Of a stretch of DNA of 64,000 nt, positions 55,845 to 64,000 are shown piece by piece. Source of the stretch: Mycobacterium kiyosense. Its GTDB lineage: Bacteria; Actinomycetota; Actinomycetes; Mycobacteriales; Mycobacteriaceae. Made by a program: the position numbers and the translations under genes. How positions within the stretch are numbered: the stretch's first letter is position 1; each line of letters starts with the position of its first letter. The notes below the pieces were generated by a model. That model did no database searches. It was not told the DNA's origin and saw nothing but the letters and a program-made list of their open reading frames with translations. The stretch covers positions 4,278,001-4,342,000 of the forward strand of contig AP025179.1 of the NCBI GenBank assembly GCA_021654635.1, written 5' to 3'.

Positions 55845-57026
55845 CTACGGGGCCCGCAGAACGAGCGCGTCGCCCTGGCCGCCGGCGCCGCACAGCGCCG
55901 CTACGCCATAGCCCGAACCGCGGCGCGCCAACTCCAGCGCCACGTGCAAGGTGATGCGCGCTCCCGACATGCCGATCGGGTGCCCGACGGCGATCGCGCC
56001 ACCGTTGACGTTGACGATCTCCGGGTTCACCCCGAGCTCCCTGGTGGAGGCCAGCGCCACCGCCGCGAAGGCCTCGTTGATCTCGACGACGTCGAGCTGA
56101 TCGACGGTGATGCCCTCCCGGTCGAGCGCTTTCTTGATCGCGTTGGCCGGCTGGGACTGCAGAGTGGAGTCCGGCCCGGCCACCACACCGTGAGCACCGA
56201 TCTCGGCGAGCCAGCTCAGCCCCAGCTCCTGGGCCTTTTCCTTGTTCATCACCACCACGGCGGCCGCCCCGTCGGAGATCTGCGAGGCCGAACCCGCGGT
56301 GATGGTGCCGTCCTTGCGAAACGCAGGTTTGAGGCCGGACAGCGAGTCGGCGGTGGTGTTGGCGCGGATACCTTCGTCCTCGCTGAACTGCAGCGGGTCG
56401 CCCTTGCGCTGCGGAATGCTGACCGGCACGACTTCGTCGGCGAAGACGCCGTCCTTCCACGCGGCGGCGGCCTTCTGGTGCGAGGCGGCGGCGTATTCGT
56501 CCTGCTGCTGGCGGGTGAACTGGTCGACGTCGTTGCGCTGTTCGGTCAGCGCGCCCATCGGCTGATCGGTGAACACGTCGTGCAGCCCGTCGTAAGCCAG
56601 ATGGTCGAGCACGGTGACGTCGCCGTACTTGTAACCCGATCGGCTGTCCATCAGCAGGTGCGGCGCCTTGGTCATGGACTCCTGCCCACCGGCGACCACC
56701 ACGTCGAACTCGCCGGCCCGAATCGGCTGGTCGGCCAGCGCGATGGCGTCGATACCGGACAGGCACATCTTGTTGATCGTCAGCGCTGGAACGTCCCAGC
56801 CGATACCGGCCGCGATCGCGGACTGCCGCGCCGGCATCTGCCCCGCACCCGCGGTCAGCACCTGGCCCATGATCACGTACTCGACCGCAGATGCAGGCAC
56901 GTTGGCTTTTTCCAGCGCCGCCTTGATCGCGATACCACCGAGATCGCTGGCGCTGAAATCCTTCAGCGAACCCATCAACTTGCCGATGGGTGTCCGTGCC
57001 CCAGCAACGATCACCGACGTCGTCAT
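55845..57026 (-). CDS. fadA4: Acetyl-CoA acetyltransferase (thiolase), FadA4-like
   Basis: 393 residues. Nucleophile Cys in [16 protein letters not shown] near residue 90, [10 protein letters not shown] with the His near 339, [17 protein letters not shown] near 353 and [13 protein letters not shown] with the second Cys near 381. Condenses or cleaves acetoacetyl-CoA. ATG 57026 has AGGAGG 6 nt upstream, decisive over a start 13 codons earlier. Divergent from the methylmalonyl-CoA epimerase gene, the same arrangement as Rv1323 and Rv1322A. Confidence 0.94.
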   Translation of the reverse strand: MTTSVIVAGARTPIGKLMGSLKDFSASDLGGIAIKAALEKANVPASAVEYVIMGQVLTAGAGQMPARQSAIAAGIGWDVPALTINKMCLSGIDAIALADQPIRAGEFDVVVAGGQESMTKAPHLLMDSRSGYKYGDVTVLDHLAYDGLHDVFTDQPMGALTEQRNDVDQFTRQQQDEYAAASHQKAAAAWKDGVFADEVVPVSIPQRKGDPLQFSEDEGIRANTTADSLSGLKPAFRKDGTITAGSASQISDGAAAVVVMNKEKAQELGLSWLAEIGAHGVVAGPDSTLQSQPANAIKKALDREGITVDQLDVVEINEAFAAVALASTRELGVNPEIVNVNGGAIAVGHPIGMSGARITLHVALELARRGSGYGVAALCGAGGQGDALVLRAP

Positions 57027-57107
57027 GAAACCTCCTACATGCATGAGAGCGGGCGATTGTGCCAACCCGGAGAAGCAGATTCTTCGCTATGAGGTTACCG
57101 TTATGAG

Positions 57108-57566
57108 ATGACGACCGATCAAGTTGACGCCCGTCGCAGTTTGGCTACTTCCCTGGTGACTGGACTCGATCACGTCGGCATCGCAGTCGCCGACCTCGAT
57201 GCCTCGATCGAGTGGTACAACGACCACTTGGGCATGATCCTGGTGCACGAGGAGATCAACGACGACCAGGGGATTCGCGAGGCCATGCTGGCGGTGCCGG
57301 GCACTAGTGCGCAGATCCAGCTGATGGCTCCGCTCAACGAGGACTCGGTGATCGCGAAGTTCATCGACAAGCGCGGACCGGGCATCCAGCAGCTGGCCTG
57401 CCGGATCAGCGACCTCGACGCCATGTGCGCGCAGTTGCGCGAACAGGGCGTGCGGCTGGTCTACGAGAACCCCCGTCGCGGCACGGCTAACTCGCGGATC
57501 AACTTCATCCACCCCAAGGATGCCGGCGGGGTGTTGATCGAACTGGTCGAGCCGGCTCCTCGCTGA
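57108..57566 (+). CDS. Methylmalonyl-CoA epimerase, Rv1322A-like
   Basis: 152 residues, glyoxalase/VOC fold. GLDHVGIAVADLDASIEWYNDHLGM near residue 19 is the first metal motif (His), IQQLACRISDLDAM near 93 and RINFIHPKDAGGVLIELVEPAP near 128 carry the later ligands (His and Glu). It interconverts (2S)- and (2R)-methylmalonyl-CoA in propionate use, which fits an organism degrading odd-chain or branched acids and sterols. Divergent from fadA4 and convergent with the Rv1322-like gene. Confidence 0.92.
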   Translation: MTTDQVDARRSLATSLVTGLDHVGIAVADLDASIEWYNDHLGMILVHEEINDDQGIREAMLAVPGTSAQIQLMAPLNEDSVIAKFIDKRGPGIQQLACRISDLDAMCAQLREQGVRLVYENPRRGTANSRINFIHPKDAGGVLIELVEPAPR

Positions 57567-57574
57567 GCTAGGAC

Positions 57575-57862
57575 CTAGGACCACTTCCGCGTCGGACCGC
57601 GGTTGCCGCGATTGGCCCAGCACGGCGTATGCCAGTGCCGCCGATCCTGCACCGCCTCCGCCGAATCTGCCCGCCACGCCACTACATGCGCTGTGCCGGA
57701 ACGGATTTCGTGATCACATCCGGGGCAGCGATAAGTCTTGACCGCGCGCGCGGCCGCCACCGGCCGGACCTGGTACTCGTAGCCGTCCGGTCCGGTCTCC
57801 ACCCGTTGCGCCAGCCTCGGCGGCGCGGCGGCGCGTTGTGGCCGAGTGCGGCGCCGGGCCAT
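57575..57862 (-). CDS. Small zinc-ribbon-like protein, Rv1322-like
   Basis: 95 residues, basic N-terminus (ARRRTRPQRAAAPPRLAQRV). CPGCDHEI plus HWHTPC suggests a metal site (two Cys, then His/Cys). The ATG overlaps the nucS stop as TGATG, so it is translated together with nucS; this pairing is conserved in mycobacteria. Function unknown, and a role with NucS is possible but unproven. Confidence 0.85.
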   Translation of the reverse strand: MARRRTRPQRAAAPPRLAQRVETGPDGYEYQVRPVAAARAVKTYRCPGCDHEIRSGTAHVVAWRADSAEAVQDRRHWHTPCWANRGNRGPTRKWS

Positions 57863-58530
57863 CAGAACAGCCGGTACTCGTCGCTGTCCATCCCCCGCAT
57901 TTTGTCGTAATCCAATGTCAGACAACGGATTCCGCGGTCGGCGGCGAGGGTACGGGCCTGCGGTTTGATCTGCTGGGCGGCGAAAACGCCCTTCACCGGT
58001 GCCAGCACGGTGTCGCGGTTGAGCAGTTCGAGATAACGGGTGAGCTGTTCCACCCCGTCGATCTCACCGCGCCGCTTGATCTCCACGGCCACCGAGCCGC
58101 CGTTCTCGTCCCGGCACAGCAGGTCGACGGGCCCGATCGCGGTCATGTATTCGCGGCGCACCAGCGTGTACCCGTCGCCTAGCAGCCCGACGTGCTCGGC
58201 GAGCAGCGCCTGCAGGTGGGCTTCCACGCCGTCCTTCACCAACCCGGGATCGACACCCAGGTCGTGACTGGAGTCGTGCTCGACGGCCTCGACGGTGATG
58301 CGTAACTGTTCGCCGGCCTTGTTCTCCACCACCCAGATCGGTCCCGGTTCCTCGGTCAGCCAGCACGGCGGGCTCATCCAGTTCAGCGGCTTGTAGGCGC
58401 GGTCGTCGGCGTGGACGCTGACCGAGCCGTCCGCCTTGAAAAGCAGCAACCGGCGTGCGGAGGGCAGATGCGCGGTGAGGCGACCGACGTAGTCGACGGT
58501 GCACTGGGCGATAACGAGACGCACCCGCAT
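57862..58530 (-). CDS. nucS: NucS/EndoMS mismatch endonuclease
   Basis: 222 residues. It cuts both strands at G-T, G-G and T-T mismatches in the non-canonical mismatch repair of actinobacteria. The N-terminal DNA-binding domain has [30 protein letters not shown], and the C-terminal RecB-like nuclease has [31 protein letters not shown] (Asp, Glu, Lys of the active site near residues 145-165). The tail DEYRLF fits the C-terminal sliding-clamp contact region. ATG 58530 ([18 protein letters not shown]) matches known starts. Divergent from the adenylate cyclase. Confidence 0.94.
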   Translation of the reverse strand: MRVRLVIAQCTVDYVGRLTAHLPSARRLLLFKADGSVSVHADDRAYKPLNWMSPPCWLTEEPGPIWVVENKAGEQLRITVEAVEHDSSHDLGVDPGLVKDGVEAHLQALLAEHVGLLGDGYTLVRREYMTAIGPVDLLCRDENGGSVAVEIKRRGEIDGVEQLTRYLELLNRDTVLAPVKGVFAAQQIKPQARTLAADRGIRCLTLDYDKMRGMDSDEYRLF

Positions 58531-58600
58531 CACCTTAGAGGCTTCGTCGCAGAGCGTGTGCGAAGGAATCAGCGGCCCACGAATTAGGCTGGGCGCAACC

Positions 58601-60250
58601 ATGTCGTCCAAACAGCCGTCCAGGCGGTCGTCCCAGCAGAGTTTCGCGCAGCGGCTTGGCCGCATGCTGGAGAGGTTGACCCGGCAGAGCGGGCGACTGC
58701 CGGCCACCCCCGCTTACGGCTCCTGGCTGCTGGGGCGCGTATCGGAGGATCAGCAGCGCCGGCGAGTCCGCATCCAGGTCATCATGACCGTGCTGATCCT
58801 GGGTGCGAACCTGATCGGCATCGCCGTGGCGGTACTGCTGGTGACGGTCGCGGTGCCGGTGCCGGACGTGTTCGAGGACGCCCCGTACTGGGTTTCCTTC
58901 GTGGCGGCCCCGGCCTACATCCTCGCGGCGTTGGCCGTGGGGACGTTCTCGATCACCCGTGGCACCGTCGAGGCGCTGCGCTGGGCGATCGAGGAACGCG
59001 AACCCTCCCCCCGCGACGAGCGCAATACGTTCATGGCGCCGTGGCGGGTAGCCGTCGGCCACCTCGTCCTGTGGGGCATCGGCACGGTGTTGCTGACCGT
59101 GCTGTACGGCATGGCCAACACCATGTTCATTCCCCGGTTTCTGATCGCGGTCAGCTTCTGTGGGCTGCTGGTGGCCACCAGCAGCTACCTGCTCACCGAG
59201 TTCGCGCTGCGCCCGGTGGCCGCCCAGGCCCTCGAAGCGGGGCCACCGCCGCGGCGACTGGCGCCGGGAATCCTGGGCCGCACCATGATGGTCTGGCTGC
59301 TCGGCTCGGGCGTGCCCGTCGTCGGAATCGGCTTGATGGCCATCTTCGAGATGGCCATGCAGAACCTGACTCAGACGCAGTTCGCGGTCGGCGTGCTGAT
59401 CGCCGCGGCGGCCACGCTGATCTTCGGATTCACGCTGATGTGGATCCTGGCCTGGCTGACGGCCACCCCGGTTCGGGTGGTGCGTGCGGCGCTCAAACGC
59501 GTCGAACAGGGCGACCTTCGCGGTGACCTGTTGGTGTTCGACGGGACCGAACTCGGCGAGCTGCAACGGGGTTTCAACGCGATGGTCGACGGGCTGCGGG
59601 AACGCGAACGGGTGCGCGACTTGTTCGGCCGGCACGTCGGACGAGAGGTAGCGCTGGCGGCCGAGCGCGAACGCCCGAAGCTGGGTGGCGAGGAGCGCCA
59701 CGTCGCCGTCGTCTTCATCGACATCGTCGGGTCCACCCAGCTGGTAACCAGCCGTCCGCCCGCTGACGTGGTGCAACTGCTCAATCAGTTCTTCACCATC
59801 GTTGTCGAAGAGGTCGACCGCCATCACGGGCTGGTGAACAAGTTCGAGGGCGACGCCTCGCTGGCTATCTTCGGTGCGCCCAACCACCTGGACAGTCCCG
59901 AGGACGCCGCGCTGGCGGCCGCCCGGGCCATCGCCGAGCGGCTCGCCCACGAAATGCCGGACCTCAGGGCCGGCATCGGGGTGGCGGCCGGGCAGGTGGT
60001 CGCCGGCAATGTGGGGGCCAAGGAGCGCTTCGAGTACACGGTGATCGGTGAGCCGGTCAACGAGGCGGCCCGCCTGTGCGAGCTGGCCAAATCACGCCCG
60101 GGCCGGTTGCTGGCCTCCGCGCAGACGCTGCAGGGGGCCGGCGAGGAGGAGCAGGCCCGATGGCAGTTGGGCAGGCACGTCCGGCTGCGCGGCCACGATC
60201 AGCGCATTCGGCTGGCCGCACCGGCTGAGCCGGCCAGACGGGCCAAGTAG
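58601..60250 (+). CDS. Membrane adenylate cyclase, class III (Rv1318c-Rv1320c type)
   Basis: 549 residues. Six or so membrane helices (residues about 60-310, e.g. [22 protein letters not shown]), a HAMP domain ([19 protein letters not shown] near 297) and a C-terminal cyclase: [12 protein letters not shown] with the metal Asp near 370, [15 protein letters not shown] with the base-recognising Lys and second Asp near 413, and a [14 protein letters not shown] transition-state region near 479. Makes cAMP. M. tuberculosis has three tandem copies here; this window has one. ATG 58601 begins the basic Ser-rich leader. Confidence 0.92.
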   Translation: MSSKQPSRRSSQQSFAQRLGRMLERLTRQSGRLPATPAYGSWLLGRVSEDQQRRRVRIQVIMTVLILGANLIGIAVAVLLVTVAVPVPDVFEDAPYWVSFVAAPAYILAALAVGTFSITRGTVEALRWAIEEREPSPRDERNTFMAPWRVAVGHLVLWGIGTVLLTVLYGMANTMFIPRFLIAVSFCGLLVATSSYLLTEFALRPVAAQALEAGPPPRRLAPGILGRTMMVWLLGSGVPVVGIGLMAIFEMAMQNLTQTQFAVGVLIAAAATLIFGFTLMWILAWLTATPVRVVRAALKRVEQGDLRGDLLVFDGTELGELQRGFNAMVDGLRERERVRDLFGRHVGREVALAAERERPKLGGEERHVAVVFIDIVGSTQLVTSRPPADVVQLLNQFFTIVVEEVDRHHGLVNKFEGDASLAIFGAPNHLDSPEDAALAAARAIAERLAHEMPDLRAGIGVAAGQVVAGNVGAKERFEYTVIGEPVNEAARLCELAKSRPGRLLASAQTLQGAGEEEQARWQLGRHVRLRGHDQRIRLAAPAEPARRAK

Positions 60251-60273
60251 TGCCTTGGACGTAATCTCTTTGC

Positions 60274-60450
60274 ATGGGTACCGGCAGCTGGGTGTTTCTC
60301 GTGTACGGATCGGTACTCCTGGTCTTTCTCGGGATCATCGCTTACAGCATCAAGGTGACCCGCGGCGACGGTAGATTCCGCAACAGCGACGTGCCGGACA
60401 CCGGAAGTGACCGCAAGCCGCGCGACCGGCACCGCGCCGGCGAGGAATGA
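60274..60450 (+). CDS. Small single-helix membrane protein
   Basis: 58 residues: MGTGSWVFLVYGSVLLVFLG is one hydrophobic helix, followed by a polar, basic tail (KVTRGDGRFR, then DTGSDRKPRDRHR). It starts 23 nt after the cyclase and overlaps the next gene as ATGA, so the three genes look like one transcript. No known family recognised. Codon choice and the tight overlaps support a real gene. Confidence 0.6.
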   Translation: MGTGSWVFLVYGSVLLVFLGIIAYSIKVTRGDGRFRNSDVPDTGSDRKPRDRHRAGEE

Positions 60451-60953
60451 CGTCCTGTCTCATGCGCAACGGACCCCGGGCGGGCGCGGCCATTAGGGCC
60501 CGACGCGTCGGGGCAGCGTTCGCGGTCGTCGCGGCGTTGTCGACAACGGTTCCGGCGGCGGCAGATCCTCCGTCCGGCGCTGATGCGATCGATGCTTACC
60601 CGTTGGCACAAGGGCATTTTTCCTCGGCCGGTGACTTCTACTGGAAGTTCTTCAAGACCCCAGACGGCCGCTCCTGTGCGATCGCCCCCAACGGCGGCGT
60701 CTCCGGATGCGACGCGGTTCCCATTGTCGCTCCGGCCGGCACCAACCAGACCGTGGTCAGTAGCTGGGCGGCAGCACAGTACCGGCACGCCGACCCACCC
60801 GGATTCGCCCGCGACGTCGACGTGCTGCCCGAAGGTCAGCGGCTGGAGAACTGGGGCACCACCTGCGGTGTCGGATACCAAGGCACGGTCACCTGCAAGG
60901 CTCCCGGGTCGCACGGCTTCATTCTGGCCAGCACCTATGCGGCGCTCTGGTAG
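60447..60953 (+). CDS. Secreted protein, function unknown
   Basis: 168 residues with a signal peptide (basic RNGPRAGAAIRARRVG, hydrophobic AAFAVVAALSTTV, cleavage near PAAADPP). The mature part has four cysteines (GRSCAI, SGCDAV, TTCGVG, VTCKAP), enough for two disulfides, and GTVTCKAPGSHGFIL near the end, a pattern shared with other small mycobacterial exported proteins. ATGA overlap with the small membrane protein. Role unknown; not a recognised lipoprotein (no lipobox). Confidence 0.75.
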   Translation: MTSCLMRNGPRAGAAIRARRVGAAFAVVAALSTTVPAAADPPSGADAIDAYPLAQGHFSSAGDFYWKFFKTPDGRSCAIAPNGGVSGCDAVPIVAPAGTNQTVVSSWAAAQYRHADPPGFARDVDVLPEGQRLENWGTTCGVGYQGTVTCKAPGSHGFILASTYAALW

Positions 60954-61028
60954 CGCAGGTTGTGGCCTGTCGACATTGATGTCGCTTTTCCGCCAGTCAT
61001 GGCGGCCCGACGGTGTAACTGTTGAGGG

Positions 61029-62530
61029 GTGCACGAAGATTTCGAACGCTGTTACCGGGCGGTCCAGGCCAAGGACGCCCGGTTCGACGGCTGGTTCGTC
61101 ATCGCGGTGCTGACCACCCGGATCTACTGTCGGCCCAGCTGCCCGGTCCGGCCTCCGCTGGCCCGCAACGTGCGCTTCCTCCCGACGGCCGCCGCGGCCC
61201 AGCACGAAGGCTTCCGGGCCTGCAAACGCTGCCGTCCGGACGCCTCACCGGGGTCTCCGGAATGGAACGTACGCGGTGACGCCGTAGCGCGCGCCATGCG
61301 ACTGATCGCCGACGGCACGGTGGACCGCGAGGGCGTGACCGGTCTGGCCGGTCGCCTGGGTTACACAACACGGCAATTGGAGCGGTTGCTGCAGGCCGAG
61401 GTGGGCGCCGGCCCGCTCGCGCTAGCCCGTGCGCAGCGCATGCAGGCCGCCCGGGTGCTGATCGAGACGACGGACTTGCCGTTCGGCGACGTGGCGTTCG
61501 CCGCCGGGTTTTCCAGCATCCGTCAGTTCAACGACACGGTTCGGCTGGTGTGCGACAGCACCCCGACGCAGTTACGCAGCAAGGCGGCCGCCCGCTTCGG
61601 CGCCCTGACCAGCTCGCCCGGTGCGATATCGCTGCGACTGCCGGTACGGACTCCGTTCGCGTACGAGGGCGTGTTCGGCCACCTGGCCGCCACCGCGGTA
61701 CCGGGTTGCGAGGAGGTCCGTGACGGCGCCTACCGGCGCACTCTGCGGCTGACCCGGGGGAAACGGTGTAGCGACGCTGACGCCCGCCCCCGATCATGTG
61801 CGCTGCCTGCTGGTCCTCGACGATTTCCGCGATCTGGCGACCGCGACCGCCAGGTGCCGCCGCCTGTTGGACCTGGACGCCGACCCTGAAGCCGTGGTCG
61901 ATGCGCTCCGCGCGGACCCGGATCTGGCGCCGGTGGTCGCCAAGGCGCCGGGCCAACGGATCCCGCGCACCGTCGACGAGGCCGAACTGGCGATACGGGC
62001 GGTGCTGGGTCAGCAGGTGTCCACCAAGGCCGCACGCACCCACGCGGCCCGGCTGGTCACCGCGTATGGTCGGCCGGTACCAGATGCCGCGGGCGGGTTG
62101 ACCCACACCTTCCCCCTCGGTGCCCGACCTCGCGGACATCGACCCGATGCATCTGGCCGTGCCGCAGTCGCGGCGACGTACGTTGACCGTGCTGCTGTCC
62201 GCCCTCGCCGACGGCAGTGTCACCCTTGATCCCGGATGCGACTGGACGCGTGCTCGACGGCAGCTGCTGAACCTGCCGGGAATCGGACCCTGGACCGCGG
62301 AGGTGATCGCCATGCGCGCCCTCGGCGACCCGGACGCATTCCCGTCCGGCGATCTCGGCCTTCGACTGGCGGCCAACCAGCTGGGCTTGCCCGATCAGGA
62401 ACGGAGCCTGACCGAGCACAGCGCCCGCTGGCGTCCGTGGCGGTCGTATGCCACCCAGCACCTGTGGACCACCCTCGAACATCCGGTCAACCAATGGCCA
62501 CCGGCAGAGGCACCGAAAGGAGCGGCATGA
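61029..62530 (+). CDS. alkA: Ada/AlkA fusion: methyl-sensing regulator and 3-methyladenine DNA glycosylase (two frameshifts)
   Basis: 499 residues when repaired (Rv1317c has about 496). N-terminal Ada zinc domain with YCRPSCP and CKRCRPD (Cys ligands and methyl acceptor), AraC-type helix-turn-helix (LAGRLGYTTRQLERLLQ; FGDVAFAAGFSSIRQFND), then an AlkA N-domain and HhH-GPD glycosylase (LPGIGPWTAEVIAMRALGDPDAF with the catalytic Asp in FPSGDLGL). The frame breaks in the G5 run at 61756-61760 and the C5 run at 62112-62116, one extra base each. GTG start at 61029. ogt follows with ATGA overlap, giving an adaptive-response operon against alkylation damage. Confidence 0.9.
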
Positions 62531-63018
62531 TTGTCTACCGCACCATTGACAGCCCCATCGGGCCACTGACTCTGGCGGGCCGGGACGGGATTCTGACGAA
62601 TCTGCGGATGGTCGATCAGACATATGAGCCGAGCCGTGCCGACTGGACCCGGGACGACACCGCGTTCGGTGCCGCGGTCGACCAACTCGACGCCTACTTC
62701 GCCGGCGAACTCTGCGACTTCGACGTCGAAATCGACATGCGCGGCACGGGATTTCAGCAGCGCGTGTGGAACGCCCTGCTGACCATTCCCTACAGCGAGA
62801 CCCGCTCCTACGGAGAAATCGCGGCCCAGGTCGGGGCTCCCGGAGCGGCTCGCGCCGTCGGATTGGCCAACGGCCACAATCCGATCGCGATCATCGTTCC
62901 CTGTCACCGGGTCATCGGCGCCAGCGGGAAGTTGACCGGGTACGGCGGGGGCCTGGACCGCAAGCAGACGTTGCTGCAATTGGAGAAGCGGCGAGCAGCG
63001 CTGACGCTCTTCGACTGA
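62527..63018 (+). CDS. ogt: O6-methylguanine-DNA methyltransferase
   Basis: 163 residues. Catalytic IIVPCHRVIGASGKLTGYGGGLDRK near residue 121, with the methyl acceptor Cys in PCHR, and GTGFQQRVWNALLTIPYSETRSYGEIA near 75 for DNA binding and base flipping. Suicide repair of O6-alkylguanine. ATG 62527 overlaps the ada/alkA stop (ATGA). It ends facing the rRNA operon, the same layout as M. tuberculosis ogt and rrf. Confidence 0.95.
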   Translation: MIVYRTIDSPIGPLTLAGRDGILTNLRMVDQTYEPSRADWTRDDTAFGAAVDQLDAYFAGELCDFDVEIDMRGTGFQQRVWNALLTIPYSETRSYGEIAAQVGAPGAARAVGLANGHNPIAIIVPCHRVIGASGKLTGYGGGLDRKQTLLQLEKRRAALTLFD

Positions 63019-63104
63019 CCCGATTCGCACGGAGTAACCCCGAGTCCGATTTCCGGTTGGTTCTTTCACCGGGCGGTTGCATTCGCCGACGACTGAACCC
63101 GGAA

Positions 63105-63142
63105 TACAAAAACACCCCCAAATGAATGGGGGTGTTTTTGTA
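63105..63142 (-). terminator. Intrinsic terminator between ogt and the rRNA operon
   Basis: Perfect 16 bp stem, arms 63105-63120 and 63127-63142 (TACAAAAACACCCCCA with its complement), 6 nt loop AATGAA. A5/T5 at each base gives a U tract on both strands, so it should stop the leftward rrn transcript 3 nt after 5S and also the rightward ogt transcript. Confidence 0.85.
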
Positions 63143-63144
63143 TA

Positions 63145-63260
63145 TGTTCGGCGGTGTCCTACTTTTCCACCCGAATTGGGCAGTATCATCGGCGCTGACA
63201 GGCTTAGCTTCCGGGTTCGGGATGGGACCGGGCGTTTCCCTGTCGCTGTGGCCGCCGTAA
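63145..63260 (-). rRNA. rrf: 5S rRNA
   Basis: About 116 nt. Reading leftward it starts TTACGGCGGCCACAGCG and ends GGTGGAAAAGTAGGACACC followed by GCCGAACA, matching mycobacterial 5S with only a few differences. The ends pair (GGCGGCCA region with the GCCGAAC end). It is followed at once by the terminator. Confidence 0.95.
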
Positions 63261-63358
63261 CTCTATTTAATTGGTGCATTCAAGTTGTATTGATGGGGGG
63301 TGTGGTGTCCGCGCAATTAAGCCGGCGAACAGATAGTGGTTGCGATTGGTTGTGTTGG
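63261..63358 (-). other. 23S-5S internal transcribed spacer
   Basis: About 98 nt between the 3' end of 23S and the 5' end of 5S, of ordinary mycobacterial length. No tRNA is seen in it. Boundaries are accurate to a few nt. Confidence 0.7.

Positions 63359-64000
<642 letters not shown>

Overview
The window is high-GC actinobacterial DNA from a non-tuberculous mycobacterium (Mycobacterium sensu lato). From about 37.5 to 64 kb it carries, in mirrored orientation, the gene order known from M. tuberculosis Rv1343c down to the rrn operon: Rv1343c-Rv1342c, rdgB, rphA, Rv1339, murI, rhomboid, Rv1333, aosR, clpS, pncB, dinG, glgP/glgE-glgB, Rv1324, fadA4, methylmalonyl-CoA epimerase, Rv1322, nucS, an adenylate cyclase, ada/alkA, ogt, 5S and 23S rRNA. 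This assignment rests on remembered protein sequences and gene order, not on a search.

The left part (1-34 kb) is accessory lipid or CoA-ester catabolism. Block A (1-9.1 kb) holds an acyl-CoA ligase, an amidohydrolase, a crotonase, an alpha/beta hydrolase, a TetR, a flavin monooxygenase, a class III CoA transferase and a dihydrodipicolinate-synthase-like aldolase. Block B (9.4-18.8 kb) has a TetR, a leftward crotonase-thioesterase pair, and a tight rightward operon of three crotonases followed by three AMP-forming ligases. Block C (21-27.3 kb) is a beta-oxidation cassette (SDR, thiolase, CoA transferase, acyl-CoA dehydrogenase, GntR) divergent from a second acyl-CoA dehydrogenase. A decayed 13E12/DUF222 HNH gene separates B and C, and a LuxR remnant follows C. 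From 27.5 to 37 kb come an APH-like kinase, the siderophore transporter irtB/irtA with a TetR, a DinB-fold protein and the DesA3 desaturase with its reductase.

The most striking observation is in the conserved part. The cysteine-biosynthesis genes mec-cysO-cysM, expected between the Rv1333 homologue and the rhomboid gene, are gone. About 100 bp remain, reading as the first dozen codons of mec followed by the last 17 or so of cysM, which looks like a deletion scar. The nearby AosR homologue, whose M. tuberculosis counterpart is reported to control that operon through a redox CXXXC motif, contains no cysteine.

At least ten genes carry one or more small indels, mostly in short homopolymers. They include genes expected to be needed (glgE, glgP, irtA, ada/alkA). 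Removing or adding these bases restores full-length proteins of family-typical size, so many are probably sequence errors rather than biology. Coordinates of such genes below span the whole repaired gene.
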